Origin: Aurantibrevibacter litoralis
GTDB lineage: Bacteria; Bacteroidota; Bacteroidia; Flavobacteriales; Flavobacteriaceae
Assembly (NCBI RefSeq): GCF_034651555.1
Contig: NZ_JAYEEQ010000016.1
Location: 20,965-84,964 of the forward strand
Length of the DNA stretch: 64,000 nt
Reading direction: 5' to 3'
This document shows positions 41,617-49,951 of this stretch, in pieces. The position numbers and the translations under genes were made by a program. Position 1 is the stretch's first letter; the number at the start of each line of letters is the position of its first letter. The notes beneath the pieces were generated by a model, which worked only from the letters and a program-made list of their open reading frames with translations, had not been told where the DNA came from and did no database searches.

Positions 41617-42501
41617 ATGAATAGTCCCAATATAGAAAAAACACTCACCCCAAAAGATACCTTTATCTTTAAGGATATCACTGGGCCTTATTTTAATCCG
41701 CATTGGCATTTTCATCCCGAATTTCAGATTTCATATATAGTTGAAGGAAAAGGTACGCGATTTGTGGGCGATCATGTGCATTCATTTTCGGAGGGCGACC
41801 TAGTGCTAACCGGTCCAAATCTTCCTCATTTATGGCGCAGTGATGACGTCTATTTTAAAAAGAATAGTACCTTAACAACCAGAGGGTTGGTTATTTATTT
41901 TGATCATGTATTGCTGAGCCCGTCTCTCTTAGCGAAACAAGAATTTTACAGAATTAACAAACTTATTGAAAACGCCCAAAGAGGGATTGCCTTTTTTGGT
42001 AAAAATTCGAATAAGATACAAAAGTTACTGCTGCGTATTGATACCGAGGTGGGCTTTAAAAGGATTCGGACTTTATTAGAAATCTTGGATGATTTAGCAC
42101 ATACAGACGAATATCAATTGCTTTCTAGTCCCGGGTATACCAATACCCTTAAAGGAAATGATGCCGAAAAAATGCATCAGGTATATGATTATGTAATGAC
42201 GCATTTTAAAAAAGATATTTCATTAGCTGAAATCGCAGCACTATTGCGAATGACCACCACCTCGTTTTGCCGCTATTTTAAACCAAGAGCCAATAAGACC
42301 TTTACCCGCTTTGTAAATGAAATTCGCATTGGGCACGCCCGAAAACTATTGCTCGAAGACAATTTTAATATTTCCCAAATCAGTTATGAGTGTGGTTTTA
42401 ATACCCTATCCAATTTTAACCGGCAATTTAAATCTATTGTGCACATGAGTCCGCAGGAATATCGAAAGCTATTTTTAGACATTAAGACCAGTATTTCTTG
42501 A
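41617..42501 (+). CDS. AraC-family regulator with cupin sensor domain (fucose locus, copy 2)
   Basis: 294 residues, paralogous to the regulator at 39025-39939: both carry GTRF(I/V)GD, GD(V/L)VLTGxNLPHxW and DDVYFKK in the cupin domain. The C-terminal AraC domain reads KKDISLAEIAALLRMTTTSFCRYFKPRANKTFTRFVNEIRIGHARKLLLEDNFNISQISYECGFNTLSNFNRQFKSIVHMSPQEYRK. It follows the mutarotase by 104 bp on the same strand and precedes the MFS transporter gene by 303 bp. It probably controls the transporter-epimerase-ThuA genes or overlaps with copy 1. Confidence 0.93.
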   Translation: MNSPNIEKTLTPKDTFIFKDITGPYFNPHWHFHPEFQISYIVEGKGTRFVGDHVHSFSEGDLVLTGPNLPHLWRSDDVYFKKNSTLTTRGLVIYFDHVLLSPSLLAKQEFYRINKLIENAQRGIAFFGKNSNKIQKLLLRIDTEVGFKRIRTLLEILDDLAHTDEYQLLSSPGYTNTLKGNDAEKMHQVYDYVMTHFKKDISLAEIAALLRMTTTSFCRYFKPRANKTFTRFVNEIRIGHARKLLLEDNFNISQISYECGFNTLSNFNRQFKSIVHMSPQEYRKLFLDIKTSIS

Positions 42502-42804
42502 AAACAACTTTAAAATTGATCTTTAAGAACTTGGTCGCACAATATTTCTAACTTTTTAAGGCAAAAAAGTACTATTTTTTGGTAGTATAAAGGATTTTTA
42601 AAATTTCTTTTCGTTTTAAATTTATTAAATTCTAAATTTAGCGGGTTGTTTATTACATTGACCATAATTTTGAAATGTAAATCATACTATTCTAATCGAA
42701 AAAAAAAAAATTTTTGATGAACAGTTCCAAATGTATTCAGAGACAACATTATTATTAGTTTGAAAATTTAAATAATAAATTAACCAAAAATTAAAACAAA
42801 ATCA
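42502..42804. promoter_or_regulatory. Promoter region of the MFS transporter
   Basis: 303 bp, very AT-rich, with no gene. TAATTTTG at 42665-42672 matches the TAnnTTTG -7 consensus, and TTG at 42646-42648 lies 16 bp upstream, slightly short for a -33 element. A run of twelve A residues ends at about 42711. No clear operator is recognised. Confidence 0.4.
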
Positions 42805-44043
42805 ATGGAAACTACGGACAATCAAGCTGGTGTAAATGGTAAAAGATTATTTTACGGAAGTTGTTTTGCAATTATCACCACCGCCTTTTCTTTTAGTATA
42901 AGAGCAGGAATTCTTCCTGAATTGGGAGAAGAATTTGGTCTCTCCGGAGAGCAATTGGGTTTTATTAACTCTATGTGGTTCTGGGGATTTCCTTTGGCCA
43001 TGGTGGTAGGCGGTTTAGTCTATCATACTGTTGGGCCTAAAAAAATCATGCAATTTGCCTTTTTAGCACATACACTTGGGATTATACTTACCATATATTC
43101 TGGGGGCTATATAGGGTTAATAATTTCCACTTTTCTTATTGGGCTTGGTAATGGTTGTACTGAGGCAGCGTGCAACCCAATGATTGCCGATAGTTATACA
43201 GGAAAACGGATGAACACGCTTTTAAATCGTTTCCATATGTGGTTTCCCGGTGGTATTGTTCTGGGAGCGTTAATCAGTTATTTTATGACCAACGCTAATA
43301 TGGGATGGCAGGCTCAAATTTGGTTTATTATAATACCAACCGTAATATACGCTTATCTGTTTTGGGGACAAAAGTTTCCAAAACCGCGTATTCAGGAAGC
43401 TGCTACATTAAGCGGAAACTTCAAAGCAATGGCTACCCCTGTTTTTATTTTTATTGCTGTTTGCATGGCAATGACTGCCATTTCTGAATTTGTTCCGAAT
43501 CAATGGGTACAATTGATTTTATCAAAAAGCGGAGCAGCTCCGATGGTGATTTTGGCTTTAATAAGTGGTATTATGGCTGTAGGACGTTACTTTGGAGGGG
43601 ATTTTGTACACAAGTTCGATCAAACCGGTGTGTTACTTGGATCAGCGGTTTTAACAGCAATTGGAATCTTTTTACTCAGTACGCTGACCGGAGGCATGAC
43701 CTATGTTGCTGCCGTTATTTTTGCTTTGGGTATTACCTATTTCTGGCCAAATATGATTGGTTTTGTTGCCGAGAAAATTCCGAAAAGTGGTGCCTTAGGT
43801 ATGTCTGTTATCGGGGCAATCGGAATGTTTATGACAGGGAATATGCAACCTATTTTTGGCGGGTGGATAGATAGCGCAAGAGAAAAAGCAACTGCTATGG
43901 GTCTCTCAGGAGATGCTATGGAATTGGCTACAGGGCAAGAAACACTTAAGACAATGACTATTTTCCCTATTATACTCATTGTGTTGTTTACGATTCTATA
44001 CTTTTGGATGAAAAAGAGTAAGCAAACCGGTCCTGCTGCTTAA
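42805..44043 (+). CDS. Major facilitator superfamily sugar transporter
   Basis: 412 residues with about twelve membrane helices (for example LFYGSCFAIITTAFSFSIRAG, PLAMVVGGLVYHTVG, FLIGLGNGCTEAACNPMIADSYTGKRMN, VGRYFGGDFVHKF, YFWPNMIGFVAEKIPKSGALGMSVIGAIGMF). The region NRFHMWFPGGIVLGALISY is typical of a group of sugar MFS proteins in Bacteroidota, distinct from FucP. It is followed 61 bp later by a TIM-barrel epimerase-like gene and probably shares its transcript. Cargo is unknown; a keto-sugar or a second fucose-locus sugar is possible. Confidence 0.88.
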   Translation: METTDNQAGVNGKRLFYGSCFAIITTAFSFSIRAGILPELGEEFGLSGEQLGFINSMWFWGFPLAMVVGGLVYHTVGPKKIMQFAFLAHTLGIILTIYSGGYIGLIISTFLIGLGNGCTEAACNPMIADSYTGKRMNTLLNRFHMWFPGGIVLGALISYFMTNANMGWQAQIWFIIIPTVIYAYLFWGQKFPKPRIQEAATLSGNFKAMATPVFIFIAVCMAMTAISEFVPNQWVQLILSKSGAAPMVILALISGIMAVGRYFGGDFVHKFDQTGVLLGSAVLTAIGIFLLSTLTGGMTYVAAVIFALGITYFWPNMIGFVAEKIPKSGALGMSVIGAIGMFMTGNMQPIFGGWIDSAREKATAMGLSGDAMELATGQETLKTMTIFPIILIVLFTILYFWMKKSKQTGPAA

Positions 44044-44104
44044 TTAAACAACTTGTAAAATAAAATAGAGCCAATCTACATTAGCTCCATAATAACTTTC
44101 GACA

Positions 44105-44947
44105 ATGAAAATAGGCATGAATATGTTGCTATGGACCAACCATGTAACCGAAGCGCACTATGGTATCGTAGACCAACTAAAAGCGACAGGTTATGACGGT
44201 GTAGAATTGTTCTTGGGAGAAGGTTCCGTGGCGCATTATTCCAAATTAGGCACTCATTTTTCAGCTATTCAAATGGGTACCACCTGTGTGGCGGCGTTAG
44301 CAGCAGAGGAAAACATTGCCAGTCCGGATCGGAAATTTCGGCAGGCGGGTCTTGAAAAATTAAAATGGTCTATTGATAGGGCAGCGGCGGCAAACTGCGA
44401 AGTCATCTGTGGTCCATTTCATTCCACTTTTGCCTTTTTTACGAGACAACCACCAACCCAAGCCGAAAGGCAATGGAGCCTAGAGATGCTGCTTAAGGCT
44501 GCGGATTATGCCGCAGAGGCCAACATCATCTTAGCACCGGAGGCCGTCAATAGATTTGAGTGCTATTTGTACAACACTATGGCCGATTTGCGCACGTTGG
44601 CAGCCAAAGCGAATCATCCACATTTAGGAGCCATGTTCGATACCCATCATGCGCATATTGAAGAAAAAAGTCAGGCTACTGCCCTAAAAACGATAGCACC
44701 CTATCTAAAACACGTTCACATTAGCGAAAATGACCGTGGAACACCCGGAAGCGGTCAAGTGCATTGGAATGAAGTTTTTGCAGCGTTAAAAGAAATAAAA
44801 TACGACGGATGGCTCACCATCGAAGCCTTTAGCACCATCATCCCCGAATTTGCCAATGCCATCAATGTTTGGCGCGATTATTCTCCTTCAGAGGAGGTTT
44901 ATACGAAAGGGCTTTCTTTTATTAAAAACGGAATGGGGATTAGTTGA
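44105..44947 (+). CDS. Sugar isomerase/epimerase-like TIM barrel protein (hydroxypyruvate isomerase / D-tagatose 3-epimerase type)
   Basis: 280 residues, no signal peptide. The xylose-isomerase-like TIM barrel starts MKIGMNMLLWTNHV and GYDGVELFLGEG. Metal and acid residues fit the epimerase group: Glu in LAPEAVNRFE, Asp in GAMFDTHHAHIEE, His in KHVHISENDRGTPGSGQVHW, and Glu in GWLTIEAFS. It should isomerise or epimerise a ketose; the substrate is unknown. Such proteins recur with ThuA and Gfo/Idh genes in 3-keto-sugar metabolism, and a ThuA gene follows here (153-bp gap). Confidence 0.87.
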   Translation: MKIGMNMLLWTNHVTEAHYGIVDQLKATGYDGVELFLGEGSVAHYSKLGTHFSAIQMGTTCVAALAAEENIASPDRKFRQAGLEKLKWSIDRAAAANCEVICGPFHSTFAFFTRQPPTQAERQWSLEMLLKAADYAAEANIILAPEAVNRFECYLYNTMADLRTLAAKANHPHLGAMFDTHHAHIEEKSQATALKTIAPYLKHVHISENDRGTPGSGQVHWNEVFAALKEIKYDGWLTIEAFSTIIPEFANAINVWRDYSPSEEVYTKGLSFIKNGMGIS

Positions 44948-44948
44948 T

Positions 44949-45032
44949 GGTTGATGGTTGAAAGGAAACAAGAAACCTGAAACAGGAAACGGTTGATGGT
45001 TGTATTTTGTTGGATGAAGAGAAACCTGAAAC
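44949..45032. repeat. Interleaved short direct repeats
   Basis: GGTTGATGGTTG occurs at 44949-44960 and 44991-45002, and GAAACCTGAAAC at 44972-44983 and 45021-45032, giving a pair of interleaved repeats between the epimerase and ThuA genes. It looks like an imperfect tandem duplication of a unit of about 42-49 bp. Confidence 0.75.
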
Positions 45033-45100
45033 TAAACACCTGAAAATAAGAACTTTTGATTTTGAACTTTCAACATGATCTCAAACATTAAATAGTAAAC

Positions 45101-46201
45101 ATGAAAAAAATAGTATGTGTATGTATCTGCTTGGCGTTGGCGGGCTGCTTAGGGAAGCCAAATAGTTCCACGGCAAAGCAAGAACCCACACAATGGCTCA
45201 CCTTTTCGGGCGGAAATGAAAATGCGAAGCACATTGTCCTCATTTCAGGAGATCAGGAATACAGATCGGAAGAAGCACTCCCCCAACTGGCCAAGATTTT
45301 ATCCCAAAGACATGGGTTTAAATGCACCGTGCTTTTTGCTCAAGATCCTGCCGAACCTGGGATTATCAATCCAAAAGAAAACGGCCATATTCCCGGTTTA
45401 GAAGCATTGCAAACGGCGGACCTCATGTTTATTTTTACCCGATTTACCGCACTTCCCGACGAACAAATGAAACACATAGACGAGTATCTAATCGCAGGGA
45501 AACCCGTTGTGGGCATTCGCACTGCCACCCATGCCTTTAATTTTCCCGAAGGTTCAAATTCTGCCTACACCCATTACGGCAATGGTTACAATGGCGAAAA
45601 AACCGAATGGAAAGACGGCTTTGGCCGGTTGGTCTTGGGCGAAAAATGGATTGCCCACCATGGCCATCACAAGCACCAAAGTACGCGAGGTGTATTGGCG
45701 GAAAATATAGATGATAAAAGTATTGCGAACGGAATTGCCGATGGGGATATTTGGGGGCCTACGGATGTGTATGAAGTACGATTGCCTTTGCCGGGCGATG
45801 CCCAACCCATCATTTTGGGACAGGTAATTAACAGAGCAGGTACCTATGATGAAGATGACCTTTTTTATGGCATGAAACCCACAGACAGCGTATTGGCCAA
45901 AACTAACGATCAGGGCATTTCCGTAAACGATATCCTGATGCCTATTGCGTGGACAAAAAGCTATCAACTCCCCGGCGGTAAAAAGGGAAAGGCTTTTACC
46001 TCGACCATAGGGGCGGCCAGCGACCTTCTCAACGAAGGCACTCGAAGGTTATTGGTAAATGCCGTGTACTGGACGCTAGACGTACCTGTTCCCGAAAAAG
46101 CCGATGTTTCGCTTGTGGGCACCTATCAACCCACAGCCTACGAGTTTAAAACGGATGACTATTGGAAAAATAGGAAACTCAATATAACGGATTTGGAGTA
46201 A
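45101..46201 (+). CDS. ThuA-like lipoprotein, second copy
   Basis: 366 residues with a lipoprotein signal (Cys16, LAGC). The ThuA/glutamine-amidotransferase-like fold is seen in KHIVLISGDQEYRSEEALPQLAKILSQRHGFKCTVLFAQ, LQTADLMFIFTRFTALPDEQMKHIDEYLIAGKPVVGIRTATHAF, GEKWIAHHGHHKHQSTRG and a C-terminal region ending in RRLLVNAVYWTLDVPVPEKADVSLVG. This is the longer exported subtype that is common in Planctomycetes and Verrucomicrobia and only distantly related to the ThuA at 12589-13524. It is the last gene of the fucose-side cluster. Function unproven. Confidence 0.85.
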   Translation: MKKIVCVCICLALAGCLGKPNSSTAKQEPTQWLTFSGGNENAKHIVLISGDQEYRSEEALPQLAKILSQRHGFKCTVLFAQDPAEPGIINPKENGHIPGLEALQTADLMFIFTRFTALPDEQMKHIDEYLIAGKPVVGIRTATHAFNFPEGSNSAYTHYGNGYNGEKTEWKDGFGRLVLGEKWIAHHGHHKHQSTRGVLAENIDDKSIANGIADGDIWGPTDVYEVRLPLPGDAQPIILGQVINRAGTYDEDDLFYGMKPTDSVLAKTNDQGISVNDILMPIAWTKSYQLPGGKKGKAFTSTIGAASDLLNEGTRRLLVNAVYWTLDVPVPEKADVSLVGTYQPTAYEFKTDDYWKNRKLNITDLE

Positions 46202-46355
46202 GAAGGGTTTTTATAGAATTGAAATTGCCATATTTATATAAAGTTCTTTTACTTATTATTTAGTTACGATTATTTTTTAAAGAGCAGAATGTAGGTATAC
46301 TTCAATGGGCACAGAAAATTGAGACGAACCAATATCAAATAATCGTATCTGTTTT

Positions 46356-46907
46356 ATGATTAAGGAAATTCAGCAAGAAATAAAAACGAATAGAACGTTC
46401 CTAAAAGGTATTGGAATTCTTGAAATCGTTGGTGGCATAACAGGGATTGGACTTATTATATGGCTCATGCTTCAAGAATCCGAAACAAATACCCTTGTCC
46501 TATTAATTCTACTTATAGCTGTCGGATTTTATTTCTACTCCATTTATGCTGGAATCATACTTTTCAAAAAACTAGAGAATGGAGTTTTACATTCTCTAGT
46601 TCTACAATATCTGCAAATTCCTGCATTTTCAATTGGCGGCTTTACGTATATAATGACTTCAGGTGGATATTTTTTATTAGGATTTAACTTCGCTACTAGT
46701 TCAATAAATTTTAGTTTCGCTCTTATCGCAAGTAAATTTCAAATTGATATTTTGACCAATTCGGATAGCGCATTTATAAAATTAAACCTGTTAGCTATTT
46801 TGGTTTTAGCCTTAATTGAAAACTCATTGAAAAAAATAATGAAGTACTCTAAATTAAAGGCAAATTACGATAGAAATATGAATGAATGGCTAAATCCAAA
46901 AAACTAA
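46356..46907 (+). CDS. Small membrane protein of unknown function
   Basis: 183 residues with four to five hydrophobic segments (ILEIVGGITGIGLIIWLML, LVLLILLIAVGFYFYSIYAGIIL, QIPAFSIGGFTYIMTSGGYFLLGFNFA, LLAILVLALIE). I do not recognise the family. It has a start with no clear ribosome site, is AT-rich compared with the ThuA gene before it, and is bordered by gene-free DNA on both sides, so it may be an acquired single-gene block. Confidence 0.65.
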   Translation: MIKEIQQEIKTNRTFLKGIGILEIVGGITGIGLIIWLMLQESETNTLVLLILLIAVGFYFYSIYAGIILFKKLENGVLHSLVLQYLQIPAFSIGGFTYIMTSGGYFLLGFNFATSSINFSFALIASKFQIDILTNSDSAFIKLNLLAILVLALIENSLKKIMKYSKLKANYDRNMNEWLNPKN

Positions 46908-47246
46908 GACCCGGCCTAGTGCGGATTCCCTGGCTACCGAACGAATCCTGTCGTGTGGCTTATTTGCAGCAGCGAAAGAAACAGTACCGATCTTAATAAT
47001 ATACAAATTCAACCCACATACATTATTTTACAGGAAAAAAGCTATTCACAGCTGCTTCACCAATCTGTACAAGGAAGTCCCTAAAGCCGCGGTATTCATT
47101 TTTCATCCTAGACGTTCATGTCATTCTTTTTTACAGCCTCCTCATTTTTGTAAGCTGCACTACCCTATTATCGACTCGCAACATCTAAAATTAACGGCGT
47201 ATTGCGTATATTAGCACTCCATATTTACGAACATAATTAGTACCTA
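46908..47246. other. Gene-free stretch before the VOC protein
   Basis: 339 bp without a supported gene on either strand. It begins with a GC-richer segment containing GGATTC/GAATCC (46923-46948), a weak hairpin without a T tract. Near its right end the sequence TTGCGTATATTAGCA (about 47202-47216) closely resembles TTGCGTATATTGGCA upstream of gyrA (52712-52726) and may be a promoter box for the VOC gene. Confidence 0.4.
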
Positions 47247-47702
47247 ATGAATTCCAAACTAAAAAAAATAGTAGGATTACTTTGCATGGCGCACTTTACT
47301 TTTTTGAGTGCGCAATCGTTTGATTTTGTGATAGACCATTCGGCTATAATTGTGAATCAGTTAGAGAAAACAGGCGATTTTTACGCTAAGGTGATGGGGC
47401 TGCAAGAAATACCGCACCCTACTAATTCACCGGGATTTCGTTGGTTTAATGTACAGGGAAATTCTCAATTACATTTAATTTATAAAGATACCGTGGTGAT
47501 GAAAAAGCACAAATCCATGCACCTCTGCCTATCTACTCAAAAGTTGGATGCGTTTATAGAAAATCTAAAGTATCATCAAATTCCGTTTGAAGATTGGCCC
47601 GGAAAACCGAATGCCGTGACCTTGCGAGCCGACGGTGTACAACAAATCTATATTCAGGATCCCGAAGGGTATTGGATTGAAATAAATGATGCTGCGCACT
47701 AA
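47247..47702 (+). CDS. Exported VOC (glyoxalase-like) protein
   Basis: 151 residues. An N-terminal signal ending in LSAQ makes it periplasmic, unusual for this fold. A single vicinal-oxygen-chelate unit follows: DFVIDHSAIIVNQLEKTGDFYAKVMGLQEI, FRWFNVQGNSQLHLIY, HLCLST, and DPEGYWIEINDA with the metal-type Glu. The substrate is unknown. The pirin gene follows after 60 bp, so the two may be co-transcribed. Confidence 0.85.
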   Translation: MNSKLKKIVGLLCMAHFTFLSAQSFDFVIDHSAIIVNQLEKTGDFYAKVMGLQEIPHPTNSPGFRWFNVQGNSQLHLIYKDTVVMKKHKSMHLCLSTQKLDAFIENLKYHQIPFEDWPGKPNAVTLRADGVQQIYIQDPEGYWIEINDAAH

Positions 47703-47762
47703 TGCCGCATCAAAAAGATAGAAGGAGCATAGCGCAAACTTAAATTTTCAAAATACAACCAT

Positions 47763-48761
47763 ATGGCTACAAGTATAAAACATATCTATCCTTTAGGGTT
47801 TCCGTGGAAGACCGAAGATCCCTTTTTATTTTGTGTGCATCATCATGATTTTTTTCCAAAAGGCAATGATGATTTGGGGCCGGATTCATCTTTAGAGGGT
47901 CGAAACATTGGCAATGATTTTACGATAAAAGACGGATGGCGCATGTATCATGGCCATACCGTTCCCGGATTTCCGGCCCATCCGCATTGCGGTTTTGAAA
48001 CCGTAACCATTGTAAACAAAGGATTTTGCGACCACTCGGATTCGTTGGGTGCCGCAGGCCGGTTTGGTGAAGGCGATGTGCAATGGATGACTGCCGGAAG
48101 TGGTGTGCAACATTCCGAAATGTTTCCTTTACTGCATCGGGATAAGGAAAATACATTAGAGTTATTTCAACTATGGCTTAATCTACCCAAATCTAAAAAA
48201 TATGCCGACCCGCATTTTTCTATGTTGTGGCACGAAGATATCCCGGTCTTACACACGGATGAAGCCATTATAAAGATTGTCGCCGGTACTTTTAAAGGCA
48301 CCAACGCTTTACCTCCGGCTCCGGACTCCTGGGCTGCCGATGTAGAAAATGAAGTAGCTATTTGGAACATTACCCTTAAAAAAAACAAGACCTTAACCTT
48401 GCCAAAAGCCACCGATGACATCAACAGAAACCTCTATTTTTATGCGGGAGATACGCTAGAGATTGAGGGGCAAAAAATAAGTGCAACGCACGGCGTTTCT
48501 TTAGTTGCGTCCATAGATACCCTATTGCAAAGTGGTAGTGAAGACGCCCATATCTTAATATTACAGGGAAAACCCATACAAGAACCTGTAGCAACCTACG
48601 GGCCGTTTGTAATGAATACACAAGATGAAATACAACAGGTGATGCAAAATTTTAGGGCGACACAGTTTGGGGGATGGCCTTGGCGCTATCCGGACAATGT
48701 GCACGCACGCGAAAAAGGAAGGTTTGCCAAATATCCGGACGGCACAGTGATAGAAAAGTAA
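47763..48761 (+). CDS. Pirin-family bicupin protein
   Basis: 332 residues, no signal peptide. The N-terminal cupin contains GFPAHPHCGFETVTIV (His73, His75) and GDVQWMTAGSGVQHSEMF (His117, Glu119), the four metal ligands of pirins. The C-terminal cupin has AHILILQGKPIQEPVATYGPFVMNTQDEIQQVMQNF, also typical. Some pirins are quercetin 2,3-dioxygenases or redox sensors; the role here is unknown. Confidence 0.92.
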   Translation: MATSIKHIYPLGFPWKTEDPFLFCVHHHDFFPKGNDDLGPDSSLEGRNIGNDFTIKDGWRMYHGHTVPGFPAHPHCGFETVTIVNKGFCDHSDSLGAAGRFGEGDVQWMTAGSGVQHSEMFPLLHRDKENTLELFQLWLNLPKSKKYADPHFSMLWHEDIPVLHTDEAIIKIVAGTFKGTNALPPAPDSWAADVENEVAIWNITLKKNKTLTLPKATDDINRNLYFYAGDTLEIEGQKISATHGVSLVASIDTLLQSGSEDAHILILQGKPIQEPVATYGPFVMNTQDEIQQVMQNFRATQFGGWPWRYPDNVHAREKGRFAKYPDGTVIEK

Positions 48762-48856
48762 ACGACCTCTAAGCGCGCTTTCAAAGCTTTAAAAGGAACA
48801 TGTTCATTACGTTTCTACGAAAGCGAACACGCATTTAAATCTCGATTATCGAGTAC

Positions 48857-49279
48857 ATGAATATTTTTACTTTACGTCTTTTATTAGATTTTGGCCTTGT
48901 AATTCTCATTTGGATGGTACAACTAATTGTCTATCCAAGTTTTGGGTATTACGATCCTAAAAATCTGAACAAGTGGCATACAATTTACACTAAGCAAATA
49001 TCGTATGTTGTTGTGCCGTTGATGCTTGGGCAACTCACGTTAGGGGTTATCCATGTTTTTAGAAGTCCGTCTATGTACACCTTAGCAAATCTATTATTGA
49101 TCCTTGGAGTTTGGTTTCTGACTTTCCGAATTTTTGTACCCATACATCAAAAAATAACGGGAGGTTTCACCTCCCCAGAACTCCTTCAAAAATTAGTAAC
49201 TCTGAATTGGATGCGTACCCTGCTTTGGACTCTAATTTTTCTGGGAACCTTACTTGCAGGTAGCAATATCCTGTACTAA
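48857..49279 (+). CDS. Four-helix membrane protein of unknown function
   Basis: 140 residues with four predicted membrane helices (RLLLDFGLVILIWMVQLIVYPSFGYY, ISYVVVPLMLGQLTLGVIHVF, LANLLLILGVWFLTFRIFVPIHQKI, MRTLLWTLIFLGTLLAGS). The polar HTIYTKQIS and FVPIHQKITGG blocks suggest a conserved small integral-membrane family, but no function is known to me. It follows pirin by 95 bp. Confidence 0.75.
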   Translation: MNIFTLRLLLDFGLVILIWMVQLIVYPSFGYYDPKNLNKWHTIYTKQISYVVVPLMLGQLTLGVIHVFRSPSMYTLANLLLILGVWFLTFRIFVPIHQKITGGFTSPELLQKLVTLNWMRTLLWTLIFLGTLLAGSNILY

Positions 49280-49344
49280 TTGATACCCAAGATAGGTTGC
49301 AAACGATGTAGTTAAAAACTAAGCCGTAACAATAATTTTTACTT

Positions 49345-49746
49345 TTATTTTAGCCGTACACGCCTTTTTATCCATGTCAACGCATTGTCATAGGATATAA
49401 AGAACTTCATGGGTTTCTTATAAAATAACTTCTCGATCTTAAAATTGTGCATGTCCATTTCTTTCATAGACACAATAGCCAATGCTTTAAGATTCTCCAT
49501 TTCTTTAAAATAATTATAAATCATGGGGTCTATGGCGTAAGAATTTTTTCGATAACTCAGAAAACCAAAATTCCGATTTCTAAAATGTATTTCCGAAATA
49601 CCCATAATTTGATAGGCTCGCTCAAGAGTCAGCGTAGTTCCTTCATCAAAAATAGTTACTAAATAATCATCAAAAACCTGTACTTTACCAATATCCAAGT
49701 GATATTCTCTAACGATAACCGTTTTTCGTGTTTGCCCCAAATTCAT
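49345..49746 (-). CDS. Conserved small cytoplasmic protein, SpoIIAA/STAS-like
   Basis: 133 residues from the ATG at 49746; an upstream ATG at 49794 would add 16 residues and is less likely. It has no signal peptide. The pattern of a small alternating beta/alpha domain is visible: VIVREYHLDIGKVQVFDDYLVTIFDEG, ALAIVSMKEMDMHN, FKIEKLFYKKPMKFFISYDNALTWIKRRV. This resembles short SpoIIAA-like proteins of flavobacteria, whose function is unknown. Confidence 0.6.
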   Translation of the reverse strand: MNLGQTRKTVIVREYHLDIGKVQVFDDYLVTIFDEGTTLTLERAYQIMGISEIHFRNRNFGFLSYRKNSYAIDPMIYNYFKEMENLKALAIVSMKEMDMHNFKIEKLFYKKPMKFFISYDNALTWIKRRVRLK

Positions 49747-49891
49747 TTTATATAGTTTATAGCTCTGAAACGAAAGTAGTTGGAAGCCAAACATTCCTAA
49801 AAAAAATTAGACTAATGGCCAATATATCGTTTAAATGGTGAAGGCGTCCTATGCTACTGTATGATATTCCTACATACCCACAAATAGGCAT

Positions 49892-49921
49892 AAAAAAAAG
49901 GAGCCGATTTACACGACTCCT
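49892..49921 (-). terminator. Terminator of clpC
   Basis: On the minus strand AGGAGTCG pairs with CGGCTCCT (one G-T pair) across TGTAAAT and is followed by eight T residues, about 30 bp past the clpC stop. Confidence 0.88.
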
Positions 49922-49951
49922 CATACTTAAATTTCTTACAGTACGATATCC

